A stretch of 64,000 nucleotides of DNA from positions 124,001-188,000 of the forward strand of contig OX595996.1 of the NCBI GenBank assembly GCA_951394045.1, read 5' to 3'. The notes below the pieces were generated by a model. The model made no database searches and was not told the origin of the DNA. It saw nothing but the letters and a program-made list of their open reading frames with translations. This document shows positions 12,460-24,202 of the stretch, in pieces. The stretch is from Nitzschia sp. DOCU1. Its lineage: Eukaryota; Bacillariophyta; Bacillariophyceae; Bacillariales; Bacillariaceae. Numbering within the stretch: the first letter of the stretch is position 1; each line of letters begins with the position of its first letter. The position numbers and the translations under genes were made by a program.

Positions 12460-15400
12460 ATGATGTTGGTATTTGGAACAAAGAGTATTTTGTTACTGTC
12501 AGCACTAGCAGCCCTGCTGGCCGTGGCTGTTGAAAGCAAGTCCGTTACGGTGAGTTCAAAAGATTGTTTTGTATTTCACTTCTTGGTTCTTCATGTCGCC
12601 AGCAGTAAAGCTAACTGTTTGCTTATCTTTCTCTATACAATGAAGCGCGAGGTCACCTATCATCGTGGCCGACGCTTGGTCCAAACAGTGGAGTGCTTTC
12701 TGCACAAGGTACACATTCAATACCTTGACCATACCACTGAGGAAAAGTGGCAGTGCGAACTCCAAGGTGCCGATGCGGCTAGGGCTGGGCGGACTTTGGT
12801 GGACGTTGAAGGTTTGGACTTTGGAGGCTTTGCCGGGGATCATGGGGCTGATGAAGCGATTACTTTGTTAGCCGAAGGGGCGGTAATCCAAGATGGCACA
12901 TTGAAAATTCCAAAGGGAGGAACCCAGCATTTCAAGAAAGAGGGAGGACGCGGTGGGCCAGCCGACAAGGCCAAAAGGAATGGCAATGCTAAAGAAGAAC
13001 GTGGTCGTGAGTTGGCCCCAGCGGTGGTGCCACGCAAGGCTTTGGCCGTTCGGGTCAAAGCCCAAGATGCCACAACAACTTCGACATTATCGGAAATCAG
13101 CGACAAGTGGTTTGGAACTTCCGGTGACACCTGTAACCTGAAGGAACGAATGGAAACTTGCTCGTATGGCGAGGTTGTGATCCAGCCCTATTCTGGCACG
13201 CTCAATGGCAAGTCAATCTCCAACGGCGTTTATGAAGTATCTGTTCCGAACACGCTTGTTGTCAATCAAGATAATTCGGTTGTTAGAGAGGCCGTTCTTG
13301 CCCAATTGACAAGTGATCTCGGGAATTTGCGCAACACTTTCGATCACGTTATCCTGTGCTTGCCAGCTGGAACTATCGGAACTTGGGTTGCATATGGTAA
13401 GTGGACAGAAAGTTGTTGGCAGACAGTAGCTCGTGTGGATCAATAGAGGGCCTTACCGTGCGTTGCTCTTCCTATTCCAGGATATATGACATGGCATATA
13501 AGCGTCTTCAACAACGAGAAGTGCAACTATCCGTCCGGCCAATTACACGAGGTGAGAAACGTAAATGTAGGCGTAGTCCAGTTCTCTTGTTTCCTGCTGC
13601 TGTCGACTCAACCTTTGTGGCTTCTAGATCGGCCATAACCTGGGCCTGAATCATGCTGGTGACGCAGGAGCGCTTGATTACGGTGATCAGACTGGCTTGA
13701 TGGGAATCAGCTATGTTGAAGATACCACTAGGATGTGCTACAACCCAGCCAAGAGTTGGCAACTTGGGTGGTACTCTTCGCGGCGTCTTTCTTTGAATCT
13801 CGCCAGTCAAGGACCTTTCACCGGGGATCTGATTGGCATCGTTGACTACCAGCACACCGGAGCGACCGGAAAGTACGTGACAGTCCAAGTAGTCCCACCT
13901 GTCCCCGGTGCAGCCGCCATCTATGTCGGCTTCAATCTTCAAGCCGGCTTCAATAATGAGACAAAGGAAGCGCAGAACCAGGTGACGGTTACGTCACAGC
14001 CGGTAGACCATAAGTCCCTGCTCCTTGCGAAACTTTCGTCGGGGCAGCAGCATACTGTGAACAACTTTTGGTACAGCGCCCCGCTGGTTATCAAGGTCAA
14101 CACACTTTCTACCACTGGCGATCCTCCAACTGCTAATGTGAACATATCGCTCAACGGTTGCACCAGCAATGCAAACTGCACAGATGGCAACGCCTGTCTT
14201 GTGGGCACCTGTGGGGTCTTTGGCACCTGTTCCTACTCCCACGCGGCATGCCCCGGAAACTTCGTTATGGACCTGACTACTGATGACTATCCACAGCAAA
14301 CTTCGTGGAAAGTACAAGATCTGTGCAACGGGACCGCGACAGTCCTATCTGGTGGCCCCTATTCAAGCACCACCGACAAACGGACTCAGTTCGTACGCTC
14401 AGCAACTCTTGGAAAATCTCGGTTCCAACTGACCTTTTCAGATAGCAATGGTGACGGTCTGGCGGTTGGAATCGACGGCAATTTCAGGGCGACGTTTGAT
14501 GGCTTACCAGTTGCTGTGGGAACAGGAGATTTTGGCTCCCAAGTCGTTGGCGAGTTTGGAACTCCGTGTTCCACTCCAGCACCTCCTACTCCGGCTCCAG
14601 TCACTCCGGCTCCAGTCACCCCGGCTCCAGTCACTCCAGCTCCAGTTACTCCCGCCCCTGTTACGCCCGCTCCTGTAACTCCGGCTCCAGTCACCCCGGC
14701 TCCAGTCACTCCAGCTCCAGTTACTCCCGCCCCTGTTACGCCCGCTCCTGTAACTCCAGCTCCCGTCACGCCGGCTCCAGTCACTCCAGCTCCTGTCACG
14801 CCCGCTCCTGTAACTCCAGCTCCCGTCACGCCCGCTCCTGTAACTCCAGCTCCCGTCACGCCCGCTCCTGGTGTAACTCCAGCTCCCGTCACACCGGCTC
14901 CAGTCACTCCAGCTCCTGTCACGCCCGCTCCTGTAACTCCAGCTCCCGTCACGCCCGCTCCAGTCACTCCAGCTCCTGTCACGCCGGCTCCAGTCACTCC
15001 AGCTCCTGTCACGCCGGCTCCAGTCACTCCAGCTCCTGTCACGCCCGCTCCAGTTACTCCAGCCCCGGCGCCCATTGCAACTTTGCCCCCGGTGATAGTG
15101 CCACCGGAGGCAATCCTTACCTGGGATGTCCGCAACCAAGGACGTACATTGCGAACACTGATTGACATTAATGACGTCAATCAGACAGCCGGATGGAGAT
15201 GGGTGACGTTGAGAGTAGTCCCAACTGTTCCTGGTGCGGCCGTCATCGATGTTGGCTTCGATAGTGAACAAAACTATGTGACAGTTACATCGAAGCAAGG
15301 AAACAACGAACCTGAACTCCTTGCGAAGCTTTCGATGAACGAGACGTACTACGTGGAGTCCTCTTGGGACCTTTGGGACCACATGACGCTCGTTATCGAC

Positions 15401-16546
15401 GTACCTTACATCGACTACAAACATGAATTCAATCCTCCAAGTGCTCATGTGGGCGTATACCTTAGACACTTTTGCAACACCGATGCAGGTTGCATCGGTC
15501 AATATGGGGAAGGCTGTATTGCGTCTACTTGTAACACCCCTGGCCCCTTTTTCACCTGTTCCTGGTCGTGGCAAGGGTCGTCTTGCCCCGGAATCTTTAC
15601 CATGACTGTGACTACTGATGACCATCCACAGCACACTGCTTGGCAAGTAGAAGATCTGTGCGATGGGAATGCCATTGTCTTTAGTGGGAGTTCCAACACG
15701 AGTTTCCCTTATGAGACCTTCGACACGAAAAATCTTGGCGCTTCTCGGTTTCGACTGACCGTTGGCGAAGTCGACTGGGATGGCTTGGATCCTCTCCCTA
15801 ATGGCAACTACGCAAATTTCAAAGCAACTTATGAAGGCTTCCCAGTTGCTGTGGGCGCAGGATATTACGGCACCCAAATCGTAAACGAGTTTGGACCTCC
15901 ATGCCCTCCGCCTACTCCGCCACCAACACCACCACCAACTCCGCCACCAACACCACCACCAACTCCGCCACCAACACCACCGCCAACTCCGCCGCCAACT
16001 CCGCCACCAACGCCACCGCCAACGCCACCGCCAACCCCCCCGCCAACGCCTCCGCCAACGCCTCCACCAACACTCCCGGCAACCTGGAAGCCCATCTTTT
16101 CCGACGGTTTTGAAAGTGGCTTTACCATCTTCAAGGCCGCCAGCACTACCGAATGCAAAATCTCCACTCTCTTTTACCAAGGCAAGAAAAGTATGGAACT
16201 CAACGCCGGCAAGACCACTTCGTACGGCTATACCGCTTTGAACTATGACGTCTCTACCTCCAGCCAGCTCCGCGCCAGCTTTTTCCATTACACGCAAAGT
16301 TTGGTGACAGGCGACAAGTTCTACCTCGAATACAAGACGAACACCAACGCCAATTGGGTCACAGTGGGCACATTCACCTATGGAACTGCCCCTTTGACGA
16401 GCAATAAAGTATGGCGGTCGTCTGGTGCTATAACATGGGCTCGTCCTTCGGGGGTGACCTGGGTGAATCTTCGTGTTCGTTCCGCTTTCAGCACAAGCAC
16501 AAAGAAGGTCAACTTTGACAACTTTGTCTTTGAAGCGCTTTCATGA
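12460..16546 (+). CDS. Gametolysin-like M11 metalloprotease, array copy 3, with duplicated A/B modules
   Basis: Exons 12460-12549, 12646-13396, 13481-13551 and 13628-16546 give 1276 residues. Signal peptide (MMLVFGTKSILLLSALAALL...), propeptide, then zinc motif H303-E304-x2-H307-x5-H313 and Met-turn M329. Module A, the Cys-rich segment and module B are followed by about 33 TPAPV repeats (residues ~620-785), then a second, diverged A plus Cys-rich plus B block (~786-1063), a PPPT linker (~1064-1121) and one module C to the end. Intron 1 (12550-12645) is 96 nt long with no in-frame stop, so an intron-retaining isoform with 32 extra residues would still be open. The C-terminus and 3' flank resemble copy 1 rather than the otherwise closer copies 4 and 5, suggesting exchange. 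Probably a secreted, wall- or matrix-acting protease (inference). Confidence 0.88.
14573..15069 (+). repeat. TPAPV coding minisatellite (15-nt unit, about 33 copies)
   Basis: Tandem 15-nt units encoding TPAPV, with synonymous variants (actccggctccagtc, acgcccgctcctgta and similar) arranged in higher-order blocks. One irregular unit carries an extra Gly codon near 14871. It forms a long extended linker probably prone to glycosylation or proline hydroxylation (inference). Confidence 0.9.
15904..16077 (+). repeat. PPPT coding minisatellite linker
   Basis: About 14 copies of a 12-nt unit (ccgccaccaaca-like) encoding PPPT, joining the second module B to module C of the gene at 12460. Confidence 0.88.
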
Positions 16547-17017
16547 ATAAACTAGTAGTACCACAGCATAGTCAAAACAAAAGTGCGGACGAGCATTAGC
16601 TTCTCAACCACCATCACATCTATCTTTGTCTTCCATCTTCTCATTTTGTCATCGAAGCGTATCTTTTTCGGTGGTGCGTGCCGCCGTCCGCCCGTCGCAC
16701 GTACGTTCCCATCCGTACCTGGTACCTCCACGTGGCCTGGATCGAAACGCATCTTTGGCATCGGCACGATGACGCCACAATGAGCTACCGGTAGGATACA
16801 CCCTGACATGGGTCTCTCTGCTATTAAGGAGACCAGCAATACTGCACCCGTTGTCCTTTGAGAGGATGACCATCATTGTACTTCTACGTAGTCGTCGTCT
16901 ATTGTTTGAAAACGACCATTGGGCGAATGGGGGACGATGACCACGATGGCGGCGCGGCAATCATCCATCAGGACAGAGCGCAAAACGTCGTTTTCTGCTC
17001 TATAATGACTACACAAA
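16547..17017. repeat. Spacer duplicated from the flank of array copy 1
   Basis: The first ~65 nt match the sequence after the stop at 4961, and about 16826-17017 matches 5935-6120, including the block around gaggatgaccatcattgta. The middle differs. No gene recognised. Confidence 0.75.
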
Positions 17018-18292
17018 ATGAACTCGGCCAAAAGCTGGCAACTTGGGTGGTACCCTTCGCGTAGCCTTTCCTTGGATCTCGCCAATCAAGGACCTTTTAC
17101 TGGGGATCTGATTGGTATTGTCGACTACCAGAATGCCGGAGCTGACGGGAAATACGTGACAGTCCAAGTAGTCCCACCTATTCCCGGTGCAATCCCCATC
17201 TTTGTTGGCTTTAATCTCGACGCCGGCTTCAATAGCGATACCCAAGAAGGCCAAAACCAGGTAACGGTGACATCGCAGCCAGGGAATGGATACTCATCGC
17301 TCCGTGCGAAGCTTTCGTCTGGCGGACAGTTCACTCTCAACAACTTTTGGTACAGCGCCCCGCTGGTTATCAAGGTCAACACGCTTTCTACCGCGGGAAG
17401 TCCTTCAACGGCCAATGTGAAGATATCACTTAACGGTTGCACCAGCAATGCAGACTGCAAAGATGGCAACGCCTGTCTTGTGGGTACTTGTGGCACTTAT
17501 GGTACCTGTTCGTATTCCCACGCGGCATGCCCCGGAACCTTTGTCATGGACTTGACTACCGACAACTGGCCTGAAGAAACGTCTTGGAAAGTCCAAGACA
17601 TGTGCAATGGAGGAGCTGTTGTCCAATCTGGAGGAGCCTATGTTAGCAAATCAAAGCGGTATACGAACTCGAAAACTCTTGGCAAGTCGTGGTATAAGGT
17701 GACCTTTTTGGATAGCTATGGTGACGGCCTTGGCGGTTCACCCAACGGATCGTTCAAGGCAACTCTTGATGGCTTGCCAGTTGCGGTTGGCGAAGGAGAT
17801 TTCGGTTTCCAAATCTCAGGAGAGTTCGGAATTCCATGCGGGCAGTTAGCATTTTTCGACGATTTCCAAAACACTGTCACCGCGTTCAAGTGCGCCAGCA
17901 GCACGGAATGCAAAATTGCATCTATTGGCTACGGAAGCACCAAGAGTTTGGAGCTCAACGCCGGCAAGACCACTTCGAATGCCTATACCTTTGGGAACTA
18001 TGACGTCTCTACCTCCACCAGTCTTCGTGTCAGCTTCGTTTATTACACCCAAAGTTTGGTGTCAGGTGACAAGTTCTACGTCGAATACAAATCGAACATC
18101 AACGCCAATTGGGCTACAGTGGCCACATTCACCTATGGCACTGCTCCTTTGACGAGCAATAAAGTATGGCGACCTGCAGCGGTCGAATGGTCCCGTGGTT
18201 CCGAGAGCTGGGTGAGTCTTCGTGTGCGGTCTGCCTTCAGCACGAATAAAAAGAAGGTCAACTTTGACAATTTCGCGTTGGAAAGGTTGTAA
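17018..18292 (+). pseudogene. 5'-truncated M11 protease copy lacking signal peptide and catalytic site
   Basis: An uninterrupted 424-codon frame starts at ATG 17018 and joins after a few codons to the AKSWQLGWY segment at the end of the M11 domain. It then continues through module A, the Cys-rich segment, module B and module C to the TAA at 18290-18292. From about 17032 it is nearly identical to 9802-11063 of array copy 2, but without that copy's frameshift. It lacks signal peptide, propeptide, HExxH motif and introns, so it cannot be a secreted protease as it stands. The upstream spacer belongs to a different duplication unit, so the junction is a recombination breakpoint; the same junction is seen at 6121. 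It could be a dead fragment, or a young gene for a catalytically empty module protein if transcribed. Confidence 0.8.
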
Positions 18293-19681
18293 CGAATAAT
18301 CCAGTTTAGTAGTAACAGACAATGTTTATTGAGTCTGGGCATCGCTCTCATTCACAGAAACAAACAGAAGACGCGGCATCCAGCCACAGGCTGTCCGTGA
18401 CAAACCCTTACCATAGACCGAGAGCGAAGGAAACAAAGTCACCCAAGCCATAGCCAACGCCCCGTTCCACCAGCGCACCCGTCCAAAGTCGCCGTGAATC
18501 CGCCGTGTGGCTACAACTTTTGCGAGCCTTTCATTTCCAGCGGCCGGCGTCCGGCGAAATCAATGTCTCGTTGTAGCATGTCCGCCGCTAGATTTCATTT
18601 GAGATTTCTTGGTACAACGAACAACTCTTTTCGCCTTGACGAAGGGAATCACAGTCCTCCAAGTATTGTATTCTTCCGCTTCATCAAGTGCAAACGCATC
18701 AAAGGAGTGATGGCATCAGAAGAGAGGTAAGCACATACAAAACGATATGGGTGGCGGATGGCTTGACGACGAGCATTGAAAAAGGGGAGGGATATGAGTG
18801 AAGGGGGGCTCTCATCATCGCAACTCGAAAGGGGAAAAGACTTCTTCGACTAGTCCGCGACGCGACGACGAAGCCGCCTGTTGGTCAAAGTTTGACAGAG
18901 GGCGCATTAAACCTGTTCATGTTTTAATAGAAAAGCGCGTCATACTTTGTGATGATGGCGCCCCATATGCCTTTACTAGTTAAAGGTGAGTGGTACTTAG
19001 GCCCCTAATCCCACTGAGTAACCATGAAAGACGTTAGGCCTCTTTGAATAGCGCCACAATAGAGGTCGCTTTGTCTCCATTCTCGGGTACCTGACGTGGG
19101 AATCTGGACCTCCTTTGGTCCTGTTCTTCTCCAGCAGGTTATGTCGGTTAATGACCGGCACATCGGACGGCTTATCATTTGTGAATTATTGGTGAAAGCT
19201 CAGTATTTTCTACCAAAGCCCGTTTGGGCGTCTTTGCTAACGTCGGCGCACATGGAACAAAACACTTTTACTCCTTGTTTCCTAGACTTATGCCTCCCCC
19301 TACCGTTTTCCCCACGGCCTTTCGACGGTGCCTGCTGGTGATCGAAGGGCCACCCTCCGAGGGGATTTGTTAGAGGATGGAGGAGCCAAACCGAACCTCC
19401 TCTTTTGTGGAGGGAACTGCGGCATCGTGCTAATACCAGTAGATACTTCTTGTACTGAAGTGGGAATCCGGACCTCCTTTGGTCCTGTTCTTCTCCCCAG
19501 CAGGCCGTGATCCTACTAGAGTAGTCCTTCTAGTACTTTCAGAGTAGTCCAGAATGACTCCTGGCGCAACTGTAGCTGGATTTCTTGGCATCAGCTCACA
19601 AATTCTAAAAACAAAACTGAAGTAAAGCTGCATTCTGTCCTTACGACTACGTTGCCATTACACTGGGGTACCAAGAACAAG
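18293..19681. repeat. Intergenic segment duplicated from 11064-12459
   Basis: Same landmark order as the left copy, with small indels. It additionally contains a block around 19205-19430 (taccaaagcccg, gatcgaagggccaccctccg, atggaggagccaaaccgaac) that recurs before the gene at 27454 (about 26884-27130). The 3' end is the presumed promoter of the gene at 19682. No gene recognised. Confidence 0.75.
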
Positions 19682-22600
19682 ATGTTGGTATTTGAAACAA
19701 AGAGTATTGTGTTGTTGTCACTAGCAGCAGCCCTGCTGGCCGTGGCTCCTGTTGAAAGCAACTCCGTTACGGTGAGTTCAAAAGATTGTTTTGTATTTCA
19801 CTTCTTGGTTCTTCATGTCGCCAGCAGTAAAGCTAACTGTTTGCTTAATCCTTCTCTGGACAACGAAGCGCAAGCACACCTATCATCGTGGCCGACGCTT
19901 GGCCCAAACAGTGGAGTGCTTTCTGCACAAGGTACACATTCAATACCTTGACCATACCACTGAGGAAAAGTGGCAGTGCGAACTCCAAGGTGCCGATGCC
20001 GCTAGTGCTGGGCGGACTTTGGTGGACGTTGAAGGTTTGGACTTTGGAGGCTTTGCCGGGGATTATGGGGCTGATGAAGCGATTACTTTGTTAGCCGAAG
20101 GGGCGGTAATCCAAGATGGCACATTGAAAATTCCAAAGGGAGGAACCCAGCATTTCAAGAAAGAGGGAGGACGCGGTGGGCCAGCCGACAAGGCCAAAAG
20201 GAATGGCAATGCTAAAGAAAAACGTGGTCGTGAGTTGGCCCCAGCGGTGGTGCCTCGCAAGGCTTTGGCCGTTCGGGTCATAGCCAATGATGCCACAACA
20301 ACTTCCACATTATCGGAAATCAGCAACAAGTGGTTTGGAACCTCCGGTGACACCTGTAACCTGAAGGAACGAATGGAAACTTGCTCGTATGGCGAGGTTG
20401 TGATCCAGCCCTATTCTGGCACGCTCAATGGCAAGTCAATCTCCAACGGCGTTTATGAAGTATCTGTTCCGAACACGATTGTTGTCAATCAGGATAATTC
20501 GGTTGTGAGAGACGCCGTTCTTGCCCAATTGACAAGTGATCTCGGAGATTTACGCAACACTTTCGATCATGTTATCCTGTGCTTGCCAGCTGGAACTATC
20601 GGAACTTGGGTCGCATATGGTGAGTGGACAGAAAGTTGTTGGCAGCCAGTAGTTCCTATCGATCAATATAGAGCCTAACCGTCGTCGGTCTTGTTCTTAT
20701 TCCAGCATATATGACATGGCATATAAGCGTCTTTAACAATGAGAAGTGCAACCATCCTTCTGGGCAAGTACATGAGGTGAGAAATGCGCAAGTTACCGTT
20801 ATCTTGTTTCCCACTGGTGTCTCCTAATCAACCTTGATTTCTTCTAGATCGGGCATAACCTGGGCCTGAACCATGCTGGTGACGCAGGAGCGCTTGATTA
20901 CGGTGATCAGACTGGCTTGATGGGAATCAGCTATGTTGAAGATACCACTAGGATGTGCTACAACCCAGCCAAGAGTTGGCAACTTGGGTGGTACTCTTCG
21001 CGGCGTCTTTCTTTGGATCTCTCTAATCAAGGACCTGTCACCGTGGATCTGATTGGCATTGTCGACTACCAGCACACAGGTGCGACCGGAAAGTACGTGA
21101 CAGTACAAGTTGTCCCACCTGTCCCCGGTGCAGCCGCCATCTATGTTGGCTTCAATCTTCAAGCCGGCTTCAATAATGAGACAAAGGAAGCGCAAAACCA
21201 GGTGACGGTTACGTCACAGCCAGTAGACCATAGGTCTTTGCTCCTTGCGAAGCTCCAGTCTGGGCAGGAGTACTTGGTGGACAACTTTTGGTACAGCGCC
21301 CCGCTGGTTATCAAGGTCAACACACTTTCTACCACTGGCGATCCTCCAACTGCTAATGTGAAAATATCGCTCAACGGTTGCACCAGCAATGCAAACTGCA
21401 CAGATGGCAACGCCTGTCTTGTGGGCACCTGTGGGGCCTTTGGCACCTGTTCCTACTCCCACGCGGCATGCCCCGGAAACTTCGTTATGGACCTGACTAC
21501 TGATGACTATCCACAGCAAACTTCGTGGAAAGTACAAGATCTGTGCAACGGGACCGCGACAGTCCTATCTGGTGGCCCCTATTCAAGCACAACCGACAAT
21601 CGGAAACAGTTCGTACGCTCAGCACCTCTTGGAGGATCTCGGTTCCGACTGACATTCTCAGATGGCAATGGTGACGGGCTCAATGTTGGGATCGAAGGCA
21701 ATTTCAGGGCGACGTTTGATGGCTTACCAGTTGCTGTGGGAACAGGCGATTTTGGCTCGCAAGTTGTTGGCGAGTTTGGAATCCATGCTCTCCGCCGCCG
21801 CCTCCACCAACGCCACCGCCGACGCCTCCACCAACACCACCGCCGACGCCTCCACCAACACCTCCGCCAACACCACCGCCAACGCCTCCACCAACACCAC
21901 CATCAACGCCTCCACCAACACCACCGCCGACGCCTCCACCAACATTACCGCCAACGCCTCCGCCAACACCACCGCCAACGCCTCCGCCAACGCCTCCGCC
22001 AACACCAACACCAACTCCGCCACCAACACCACCGCCAACGCCTCCACCAACACTCCCGGCAACCTGGAAGCCCATCTTTTCCGACGGTTTTGAAAGTGGC
22101 TTTACCATCTTCAAGGCCGCCAGCACTACCGAATGCAAAATCTCCACTCTCTTTTACCAAGGCAAGAAAAGTATGGAACTCAACGCCGGCAAGACCACTT
22201 CGTACGGCTATACCGCTTTGAACTATGACGTCTCTACCTCCACCAGTCTCCGCGCCAGCTTTTACCATTACACGCAAAGTTTGGTGACAGGCGACAAGTT
22301 CTACCTCGAATACAAATCGAACGTCGATACCAATTGGGTCACAGTGGGCACATTCACCTATGGAACTGCCCCTTTGACGAGCAATAAAGTCTGGCGACTT
22401 GCCACGATCGAATGGGCACTTCCTTCGGGGGTGACCTGGGCGAATCTTCGTGTGCGATCTGTTTTCAGCACAAGCACAAAGAAGGTCAACTTTGACAACT
22501 TTGCATTGGAAGGGTTGTCACCGGCTCCCGTTGCTACACTTGCCCCAGTTGCTACCGTTCCACCTGTTGCCCCGGCAGCCTGGAATCCAATGTTTTCTGA

Positions 22601-23039
22601 CGGTTTTGAAAGTGGCTTTACAATCTTCAAGGCCGCCAGCAGCACTGAATGCAAAATCTCCACTCTCTTTTACCAAGGTTCGAAAAGTTTGGAACTCAAC
22701 GCTGGCAAGACCACTTCGTACGCATACACTGCTTCGAATTGGCCGGTTTCGGCCTATTCCAGCGTCCGCGTCAGCTTTTATTTTTATACCCAGAATGTGG
22801 TGGCAGGTGAAAAGTTTTACGTCGAATACAAGTCGGATGTGAATGTCGATTGGGTGACAGTGGGCACATTCACCTATGGCACTGCCCCTTTGACGAGCAA
22901 TAAAAAATGGACGTCATCGGGTAATATCGAATGGGCTCTTCCTTCGGGGGTGACCTGGGTGAATCTTCGTGTGCGATCTGCTTTCAGCGCAAGCACAAAG
23001 AAGGTCAACTTTGACAACTTTGTTTCGCAAGGGTTGTGA
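19682..23039 (+). CDS. Gametolysin-like M11 metalloprotease, array copy 4, frameshifted at the Thr/Pro linker
   Basis: Exons 19682-19771, 19869-20619, 20706-20776 and 20848 onward. The signal peptide, propeptide and catalytic domain (H303, E304, H307, H313, M329) plus module A, Cys-rich segment and module B are intact and very close to copies 3 and 5. At about 21781-21783 one base is missing relative to copy 5 (GGAATCC versus GGAACTCC). As written, the proline linker is then read in another frame as an Arg/His/Gln-rich tail and the frame ends at 22221. The original frame resumes through the linker and two module C copies to the stop at 23037-23039. The second module C is preceded by a PVATLAPVATVPP linker. 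It may be a real null or truncating allele, or a base-call error in a GC-rich repeat. The catalytic part should still be made and secreted. Confidence 0.8.
21785..22060 (+). repeat. PPPT-type minisatellite, out of frame in array copy 4
   Basis: Repeats of a 12-nt unit (ccaccaacaccaccg-like) homologous to those at 29573-29848 in copy 5. Because of the upstream 1-nt deletion, the reading frame entering it gives RRLHQHHRQRLHQ-type sequence instead of PPPT. Confidence 0.85.
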
Positions 23040-23736
23040 TGAATAATCAAGTAGTAATAACACTGATGACATGATTTTGAGTATGGGTCCCACAGAGCAA
23101 AGCATCATAGTCCAAATCACATTCGCTCCTCAAAAATCTGGACGGTCTCGCGGCACCGTCTGCCACATCCCCACCCTCCGTACCACGTCTGATAGTGCGC
23201 CGCGGCGTCAATCGGCACCTCTTTACGCCTTCGCCAACTGTTGATGAGACCGGCGATAGAAGGCCCATCGTGGCGATGACAACCTACTCAGTGCGAGTCT
23301 CTGTGGTAAGATAGTAGTAGTTCTGCTACTAAGGAGTCCAGCAATACCACGGCCCTGTACGACGTCGAGACCATGTGGAAACAAGGAGCGCAAACCGTTG
23401 TTGTAATGGGGTTGGATTACCATGCGCGCCGGAGTCTGACGTGAACTACGCGTGAGAGACAATCAACTATCAAGTATTATGAGGGCTACGAGGCAGGAGG
23501 GCACCATGCCGGTGAACTAATGAGGGAGGACATGCGTCAGTGGAAGCATACGTCAGCAGAGGTGCGCCAATGACAGGTGACGGCATCACAACGTGTTGGG
23601 TAGTACCTTTGGTATTGTTGGGATAGGGCAGCTTCGAGCGCCGCAGTGGGTGCTGAGCCTGGTGGGAGTGACGAATAGGAGGTAGCTATGATATGTGTGT
23701 GCATACGTTCATATTTATATCTACATGGAACTATGC
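23040..23736. repeat. 3' flank duplicated at 31714-32259
   Basis: Nearly identical to the region after the gene ending at 31713, apart from an extra block of about 150 nt (roughly 23440-23590) absent from the right-hand copy. No gene recognised. Confidence 0.8.
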
Positions 23737-24202
23737 TTAAAGTCGCTTGGACATTGGATTGTTTTCAATATCTTTGTCGTTCAGGATTGACGTCGACGTG
23801 TCAACAACACCAGCAGCGCCATCATTTGGCGGGGGCTTGAGCTCGGATTGATCCTGAAGATGAAGCCTGGCTAAGCGTTCCGTGTCTATTCGTGCCTGAT
23901 CGAGCGAGTTCGCCAAGTTCATTACTCGCGATTCCAACTGGGCTCGTTGAGCTTGTTCTACTGCTAGCAGTTGATCGGCAGTCGCTTGGCGGTCATGTTC
24001 TTTCGAGAGCTCATTTCGCAGTTGATGCAACGCCTTTCTTTCCAATGCGAGCGATTGTTCGAAACGTTCCACTTCTTGTTTCAAGTGCGAAGCGTCCAAT
24101 TTCGAATATTCGGTAATATATCGACTCAGTCCATTGCGCTTGTTTATGGAAATTCGAATGGATTCATTGCGGTACGCATAATCGACATATGCCTCGTGAT
24201 AT
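23737..24202 (-). pseudogene. Truncated copy of the RRM/coiled-coil gene at 32260
   Basis: On the minus strand this matches the last ~150 codons of the gene at 32260-33174 (from the RNESIRIS motif to the SKRL terminus) with a few substitutions. The N-terminal RRM-like half is missing. At about 24202 the homology ends and reading upstream enters antisense sequence of an orphan module C piece. An open frame runs through the junction (to 24432), but its N-terminal part is antisense sequence and so meaningless. It was carried here by the array duplication. Confidence 0.82.

Noticed and set aside
14573..15069. CRISPR-like regular repeats
   Set aside because: Units are directly adjacent with no spacers, are coding, and the genome is eukaryotic.
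14386..16297. Long minus-strand open frames (264 and 597 codons) antisense to array copy 3
   Set aside because: They are Gly/Ala/Val or Ser/Trp/Arg-rich shadows of the TPAPV and PPPT repeats on the coding strand.
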